A stretch of DNA of 37,230 nt from DATIXJ01 sp035518715. Its GTDB lineage: Bacteria; Bacteroidota; Ignavibacteria; UBA10030; SZUA-254. The notes under the pieces were generated by a model, which was not told where the DNA came from, made no database searches, and saw nothing but the letters and a program-made list of their open reading frames with translations. The number at the start of each line of letters is the position of its first letter. The stretch's first letter is position 1. This document shows positions 33,189 to 37,230 of this stretch, in pieces. Location: positions 1 through 37,230 of the forward strand of contig DATIXJ010000101.1 of the NCBI GenBank assembly GCA_035518715.1, read 5' to 3'. The translations under genes were made by a program, and so were the position numbers.

Positions 33189-33529
33189 ATCACCTCTCCC
33201 TCCGTCACGCCCCTCAGTCATTCACATTTGGGCTCGAATGAGTTCCCATCGCAAAATGGGAAAATCGTGTATCTCTGAAATCCGCGGTGGATTCCACAGA
33301 TTCGGCATGCGCACAGAAGTGTAAGGAACACTAGTAGAGGAGTGTGAGTCGACCTTCCGTCTTTGCCAGGGCTGGCAATGCCACGGAAATTCCTCTTCGG
33401 TCCCGCGAATCACGTAAATCACTTCATCGTTGATCTGCAGCACATTCCGTTCTTTCCCCAACGGCTATATTCAAAGAGTTTCATTGTCACTGTATCCCGA
33501 ACCGATCACCACATCGTTCTCCGTATCGC
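33189..33529. other. intergenic stretch with no supported gene
   Basis: 341 bases separate the DCC fusion and the next small gene. The only long frame is antisense and has no recognisable family or ribosome-binding site, so it is not called. An inverted repeat TTGCCA/TGGCAA (33363-33368, 33373-33378) and a TATATT at 33466-33471 with only a weak -35 (TTCCGT, 15-base spacer) are present. The latter may be the promoter of the small membrane protein at 33530. Confidence 0.4.
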
Positions 33530-33826
33530 ATGAAATCGCAAGACCTCCTGGTGTTCCTTGGTGCCCTCCTGGTACTTGGGCTTATTACCTTCGGCGTGGA
33601 AGCAATCCAGTCGGACGGGCCATCGCCGGGAGTTCAGGTTGATGGAAAGAATAACCCTGCGGCACAACCCGTTGTGGTTCCGGTGCCGGCCGAACAACTC
33701 CCTCAGAAGAAGATTATCAAGCCCGCTCTGGGCGACACGACACATATCATCATGGTTGAGAACGAACCCCGGAACGACGGTTCTGCGGGTAATGCTGCGA
33801 TCCTGGCAGAGGACAAGTTAAGGTAA
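33530..33826 (+). CDS. small single-pass membrane protein of unknown function
   Basis: A 98-residue protein with one N-terminal hydrophobic helix (residues 6-26, LLVFLGALLVLGLITFGVEAI). A proline- and valine-rich linker follows (about 33-55, VVVPVPAEQLPQKK), then a short polar tail. No cysteine, enzyme motif or lipobox is present. It is probably anchored in the inner membrane with its tail outside. A strong terminator follows after 26 bases, which supports it as a real, separately expressed gene. I do not recognise the family. No clear ribosome-binding site is seen before the ATG. Confidence 0.55.
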   Translation: MKSQDLLVFLGALLVLGLITFGVEAIQSDGPSPGVQVDGKNNPAAQPVVVPVPAEQLPQKKIIKPALGDTTHIIMVENEPRNDGSAGNAAILAEDKLR

Positions 33827-33852
33827 AATGGTATCGATGACGTGGATGATGG

Positions 33853-33880
33853 CCCCGGCTGGAAACGGTCGGGGTTTTTT
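33853..33880 (+). terminator. rho-independent terminator
   Basis: An eight-pair stem including G-T pairs, CCCCGGCT (33853-33860) with GGTCGGGG (33867-33874), closes a six-base loop and is followed by six T residues. It ends the small membrane-protein gene. Confidence 0.85.
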
Positions 33881-33953
33881 ATTCCCGTTCCCAGCGAGAC
33901 CTCCGCTTTCTCTGCACCCGGAATTTCCACACCTCAGAGTATCCTCCTCCTCG

Positions 33954-33982
33954 TTGACAATTCCCCGGAGAGTGCGTATATT
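33954..33982 (+). promoter_or_regulatory. sigma70-like promoter for lipoprotein and propeller genes
   Basis: TTGACA (33954-33959), 17 bases, TATATT (33977-33982), about 85 bases before the lipoprotein ATG at 34067. It overrules the longer frame that begins at 33842 inside the terminator. Confidence 0.75.
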
Positions 33983-34066
33983 TCGGCGGGGGTTCGTCAG
34001 CGTCACCTCATCCCGTTCTTGCTTTCTGGCATAACGCACCGCGAAAGTTTTGGAGGGTTACGGATT

Positions 34067-34684
34067 ATGAGGTACACATATCTCTTCTGCCTTCTTCTTG
34101 CACTTTGTCTGCTATCCTGCAGCGAAAATAATCCCCTCTCAGTGAATGCGGGTCCCGTCGTCATCATACCACTGTCTGCAGGAAACACGTGGACCTATGT
34201 GAATGTGATTCTCGATGTTTCCGGTGACACTCTTGCCCTTGACACTGCCACGATGTATTTTCAAAACGACACGTTGTTTGGATCATTGGGTCGATGGGAA
34301 GGGGACATTCAAAACCGTTTCGTTATCAACAATGCGTCGGGTTTCTGGCGCGTCGGAGCGGGAAAGGACCTCTTCTTCAAGTACCCCGCGCAGAACGGCG
34401 ACTCGTATCTCTGCCGGGATACCAGCGGGCGGATATTGCTGGAGGTCAAGATCATTTCAACGGGGGCAAAGGTGACGGCGGCCGGGGCGACGCATTCCTG
34501 TTACATTTATCAGTTTTATAATCCTCAAACGAAGCGGTATGTCCGATACGTTGTAGAACCGAATGTCGGAATCATCGCGATGGTTGTGATGGAACCTGCC
34601 AGAAGCGGAGGGACGTACACGAGCCAGTTCAGGATGCTCATATCCTACGAGGTGAACCCGGCCGGACGACGGTTGGGAAGTTGA
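34067..34684 (+). CDS. lipoprotein of unknown function
   Basis: A 205-residue protein with a lipoprotein signal peptide. Leu-rich MRYTYLFCLLLALCLLSC ends in a lipobox (LLSC) whose cysteine is Cys18, followed by SENN, so it would be anchored in the inner or outer membrane. The mature part is beta-rich. VVIIPLSAGNTWTYVNVI resembles the start of FCB-group secreted lipoproteins that open with 'G~~W~Y'. TTG-started or longer frames are excluded by the promoter at 33954. ATG 34067 has GGAGGG about ten bases upstream. The next gene's ATG follows by 47 bases. The ligand is unknown; a surface role is inferred. Confidence 0.8.
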   Translation: MRYTYLFCLLLALCLLSCSENNPLSVNAGPVVIIPLSAGNTWTYVNVILDVSGDTLALDTATMYFQNDTLFGSLGRWEGDIQNRFVINNASGFWRVGAGKDLFFKYPAQNGDSYLCRDTSGRILLEVKIISTGAKVTAAGATHSCYIYQFYNPQTKRYVRYVVEPNVGIIAMVVMEPARSGGTYTSQFRMLISYEVNPAGRRLGS

Positions 34685-34731
34685 AGAGCAAGAGTAGGGT
34701 CAACCCGCGGGACATCAAGGGGAGAACTGCC

Positions 34732-36411
34732 ATGAAAACAACTTTGGTAACGTTGATCACAGCTCTTTGCATCAGTTCTGCTGCGACATCTCAGGGTGTC
34801 GGATTCAGATGGGCAAAGAGTGTCGGCGGAACAGGGAACGACATGGGGCAGAGTCTTGCCACTGACGCACTCGGGAATGTCTACGTGACAGGATTTTTTC
34901 AGGGTCCGATTCTGATCTTCGGACCGGATACGCTCAGGAACGCAGGCAATTACGATATGTTTGTGGCGAAAATTGATTCCGCGGGAACCCCGGTATGGGC
35001 AAAAAGTGCCGGCGGCGCGTCGAACGAGGGAGGACTTGGAATCGCGGTGGATGTGTATGGAAATTCTTTTGTGGCAGGCTATTTCCAGAGTGCAAGCATC
35101 ACATTTGGATCGACCATATTGACGAATAGCGGAATGACGGATATGTTCCTCGTGAAGTTCGATGCGAATGGGAACGCACTTTGGGGAAAAAGTGCCGGAG
35201 GGCACTACCTCGACGTCGCGCAGGGCGTCGCAGTTGATGCCGCCGGGAATTGTTTCGTGACCGGATCGTTCGGAAGCCCCCAGATCAGTTTCGGTACGGA
35301 TACGCTTACCAACGCGGGAGGATATGATTTCTATACTGTCAAATACGATCCCAAAGGTAATGAGCTCTGGGCGAGGAGTGCCGGATCAGGGGATTTTGAT
35401 GAAGGATACGATGTGGCAGTTGACGGCCTGGGGAATTGTTTTGTCGCAGGCTCGTTTAAAAGCGCCATGATCGTTCTTGGAGCGGATACTCTGAGGGGCT
35501 CAGGATACTTTGCGCCGTTTGTCATCAAGTACAGCACTAACGGAGATCTCCGCTGGGCAAGAAGTTCGACAGGAGGGGGGTTATATCAGGATTACGCGTA
35601 CGGAGTCTCTGCAGATCGGTCAGGTGACTGCTATATCACCGGTTCATACTCCAGCCCCGTAATCACTTTCGATCCCTATGTACTGGAGAATAGAGGAGTC
35701 GATGATATTTTCGTTGTGAAGTACGACTCAACGGGCAGAGTCTCGTGGGCAAAGGGATTCGGAAGCGCGGGTGATGAATATGCACTCGGCATTGCTACCG
35801 ACGCAGGAGGAAATAGTGTGTTGACGGGTGCCTTCGGACCATCTCCGCTCCCAATTGGTTCGGACAGCTTGATGAGCGACGGCGAGGTGGACACCTTTGT
35901 CATGGAACTTGATCTGCAGGGAAATCCGCTTTGGGCGCTCAAGGCGGGTGGAGAGGGTAACGATGCCGGAAACGGTGTGTCGGTCGATATTCTGGGGAAC
36001 ACCTGCGTCACAGGACAATTTTCCAGTCAGGCGATGTTGTTTGGGTCTGACAGCTTAAAGAACCAAAACAGCGGTTCGTATGACATCTTTCTTGCAAAGA
36101 TCGGCACATTGCCAACGGAAGTATTTGAAAATGACAAGTTGCTCCATTCATTTCCGTCGCTATTCCAAAACTATCCCAACCCTTTCAATCCACTGACCAC
36201 AATCAACTTCTCACTTGGGAAGAGTTCAGCCGCAACGCTTAAGGTGTATAATGTCCTTGGTGAAATCGTTGCAACGCTCGTCGACGGGCGACTCCGGCCC
36301 GGGAACCACACCGTTCACTGGGATGCCTCGCGCGTTCCCAGCGGTGTGTACTTCTGCAAGCTGTCAGCGGGAACCTACAGTGATATCAGAAAAATGGTGG
36401 TGATGAAATGA
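34732..36411 (+). CDS. secreted SBBP-type seven-repeat beta-propeller with T9SS sorting tail
   Basis: A 559-residue exported protein. The signal peptide (LVTLITALCISSAATSQG) is followed by seven tandem repeats of about 62 residues (about 27-461). Each opens with WAKS- or WARS-like sequence and contains 'A.D..GN.~vtG.F....i.fG.d.L...G..D.FvvK~d..G'. Seven such units suggest a seven-bladed propeller of the SBBP class. The C-terminal 85 residues are a type A T9SS sorting domain with FQNYPNPFNPLTTINF, LKVYNVLGEIVATLVDG and a final SGVYFCKLSAGTYSDIRKMV. It should be secreted across the outer membrane and attached to the surface. The frame is open from a TTG at 34681, but ATG 34732, with GGGGAG upstream, fits the signal peptide. 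The binding partner is unknown. Confidence 0.9.
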   Translation: MKTTLVTLITALCISSAATSQGVGFRWAKSVGGTGNDMGQSLATDALGNVYVTGFFQGPILIFGPDTLRNAGNYDMFVAKIDSAGTPVWAKSAGGASNEGGLGIAVDVYGNSFVAGYFQSASITFGSTILTNSGMTDMFLVKFDANGNALWGKSAGGHYLDVAQGVAVDAAGNCFVTGSFGSPQISFGTDTLTNAGGYDFYTVKYDPKGNELWARSAGSGDFDEGYDVAVDGLGNCFVAGSFKSAMIVLGADTLRGSGYFAPFVIKYSTNGDLRWARSSTGGGLYQDYAYGVSADRSGDCYITGSYSSPVITFDPYVLENRGVDDIFVVKYDSTGRVSWAKGFGSAGDEYALGIATDAGGNSVLTGAFGPSPLPIGSDSLMSDGEVDTFVMELDLQGNPLWALKAGGEGNDAGNGVSVDILGNTCVTGQFSSQAMLFGSDSLKNQNSGSYDIFLAKIGTLPTEVFENDKLLHSFPSLFQNYPNPFNPLTTINFSLGKSSAATLKVYNVLGEIVATLVDGRLRPGNHTVHWDASRVPSGVYFCKLSAGTYSDIRKMVVMK

Positions 36412-36476
36412 AATGTAGAAAGGGATCTCCGCCAGATGGCTCTCTCAAGCCGCACTGAATGACCGGAAACGTTCCG

Positions 36477-37229
36477 TTACAGCACGACCTTTGGATAGAA
36501 ATACGCGCTTACCACCGAGATTCCCAGCGCTGTTGAGAGGAGCACGCAAAGATCAAGAGGGAGAGCCGCGAGGTCTCCTGTGATTACCAGGGCCCGCAGC
36601 CCGCTTACCATGTAGCTCAGAGGATTGATACTGGCAACAAACTGCAGCCATGCCGGCATGATGTCGATGGGGTAGATTGCATTGGAGGCAAAGAAGAGCG
36701 GGAGTGTGATAACCTGTCCGATTCCCATGAACCGCTCACGAGTTTTCACGATCGATGCGATGATCATCGAAAGTCCCGTGAAGAAGCTTGCACCGAGAAC
36801 AACGATGAGTGCGACGAGCGGAAGCGCTGCGAGTCCGAGATGGAGGTGTACGCCGAGGATCAGCGCGAAGGCGAACACGATGACTGCTTGCACCAATCCG
36901 CGAACCCCGGCAGAGATCATCTTTCCCCACACAAGAGCGATGCGCGGTGTCGGTGTGACCAGGAATTTCTGCAGCAGTCCGAGGTCGCGTTCCCAGATAA
37001 TATTCAAACCATAGAAGATTGCCACGAAGACCGCTGATTGCGTCAGAATTCCCGGGGTGATGAACTGCAGATAGGTATAGTCGCCCGTCGGAATAGCGCG
37101 GACCTTCGACAGCGCTTCACCGAAAATTCCGAGCCAGAGGATCGGCTGGATCCCGCGGGAGATGAGCTCCGTTGGATCGTGCATCAGTTTGCGGATCTCC
37201 ATCTCCGCCATGACCCATGATTTCTTCAG
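36477..37229 (-). CDS. ABC-2 type transporter permease (5' end beyond window)
   Basis: At least 251 residues of a DrrB/NodJ-like ABC-2 permease. The N-terminal ELISRGIQPILWLGIFGEAL is the family's typical first helix. The central GLSMIIASIVKTRERFMGIGQVITLPLFFASNAIYP carries the ABC-2 signature, followed by NPLSYMVSGLRAL. About six helices are present. Such permeases export drugs, polysaccharides or lipids with a partner ATPase. The frame stays open upstream of the ATG at 37211 (as LKKSWV) to the right edge, so the true start and the ATPase gene, if adjacent, lie outside. The gene converges with the propeller gene; a weak CGGAA/TTCCG hairpin lies between the two stops. Confidence 0.88.
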   Translation of the reverse strand: MKKSWVMAEMEIRKLMHDPTELISRGIQPILWLGIFGEALSKVRAIPTGDYTYLQFITPGILTQSAVFVAIFYGLNIIWERDLGLLQKFLVTPTPRIALVWGKMISAGVRGLVQAVIVFAFALILGVHLHLGLAALPLVALIVVLGASFFTGLSMIIASIVKTRERFMGIGQVITLPLFFASNAIYPIDIMPAWLQFVASINPLSYMVSGLRALVITGDLAALPLDLCVLLSTALGISVVSAYFYPKVVL

Positions 37230-37230
37230 A

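Noticed and set aside
33222..33461. 79-codon open frame on the - strand in the 33.2-33.5 kb gap
   Set aside because: No recognisable family, no ribosome-binding site, and convergent with the small gene's likely promoter region. Noted only as an uncertain frame.
33842..34066. Upstream extension of the lipoprotein gene
   Set aside because: It starts within the terminator hairpin region and runs through the promoter at 33954; the lipobox defines the N-terminus at 34067.
1..37230. CRISPR arrays, rRNA genes, insertion sequences or toxin-antitoxin pairs
   Set aside because: Looked for on both strands by eye; no regularly spaced repeats, rRNA signatures, transposase motifs or paired small ORFs of such kinds were found.

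Overview
The window looks like chromosomal DNA from a bacterium of the Bacteroidota/Chlorobi/Ignavibacteria (FCB) assemblage. I judge the GC content by eye to be a little above 50%. The clearest lineage marker is the end of a secreted propeller protein (34732-36411), which carries a Por-type (T9SS) sorting tail of the 'YPNPFNP...GVYF' kind. A second large secreted protein (25495-28041) has lamin-tail repeats and a FlgD-like 'PNPFSPDGDG' tail. Promoters, however, are of the ordinary sigma70 kind (TTGnnn, about 17 bp, TATATT or TATAAT) rather than the TTG/TAnnTTTG type of Bacteroidia. An Ignavibacteriota/Kapabacteria-like lineage is therefore a better guess than Bacteroides or Flavobacterium. 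No rRNA, insertion sequence, CRISPR array or phage gene was seen.

Layout. From 1 to 25.5 kb every gene is on the + strand. In order: the tail of a membrane protein; a GT39-like glycosyltransferase fused to TPRs; a small unknown protein, a HAD phosphatase and acpS in a translationally coupled trio; a MerR-type regulator; tRNA-Pro(GGG) with a terminator and a tRNA-like scar; a CPBP-like membrane protein; a pilin-like protein with its own promoter and terminator; a beta-carbonic anhydrase and a secreted calycin-like protein; an organophosphate-type MFS transporter; a small outer-membrane barrel; a hybrid histidine kinase; a RodZ-like protein, ligA, a GT9-like fragment, a STAS protein and two sodium:solute symporters; grpE-dnaJ; comEA, a PilM-like protein, rsmD, coaD and an aspartate aminotransferase; and an FmdB zinc ribbon. 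From 25.5 to 31.5 kb the genes are on the - strand: the lamin-tail protein, an exported peptidase T and an OPT oligopeptide transporter. From 31.7 to 36.4 kb they return to +: a DCC-thioredoxin/membrane fusion, a small membrane protein, a lipoprotein and the seven-repeat propeller cargo. An ABC-2 permease on the - strand runs off the right edge.

How genes work together. Housekeeping functions are interleaved: acyl-carrier protein activation and CoA synthesis (acpS, coaD), DNA ligation, 16S rRNA methylation, protein folding (grpE-dnaJ) and amino-acid transamination. Surface and nutrient functions dominate the rest: T9SS-type cargo, a pilin-like/PilM-like/ComEA set that hints at a pilus or DNA-uptake apparatus, several solute transporters, and an OPT transporter paired with a periplasmic-looking PepT, which suggests peptide scavenging. 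No gene cluster is clearly an undescribed defence or mobile system. The most interesting items are the PepT export signal, the non-canonical pilin, the DCC-membrane fusion, the tRNA-Pro scar and the promoter consensus.
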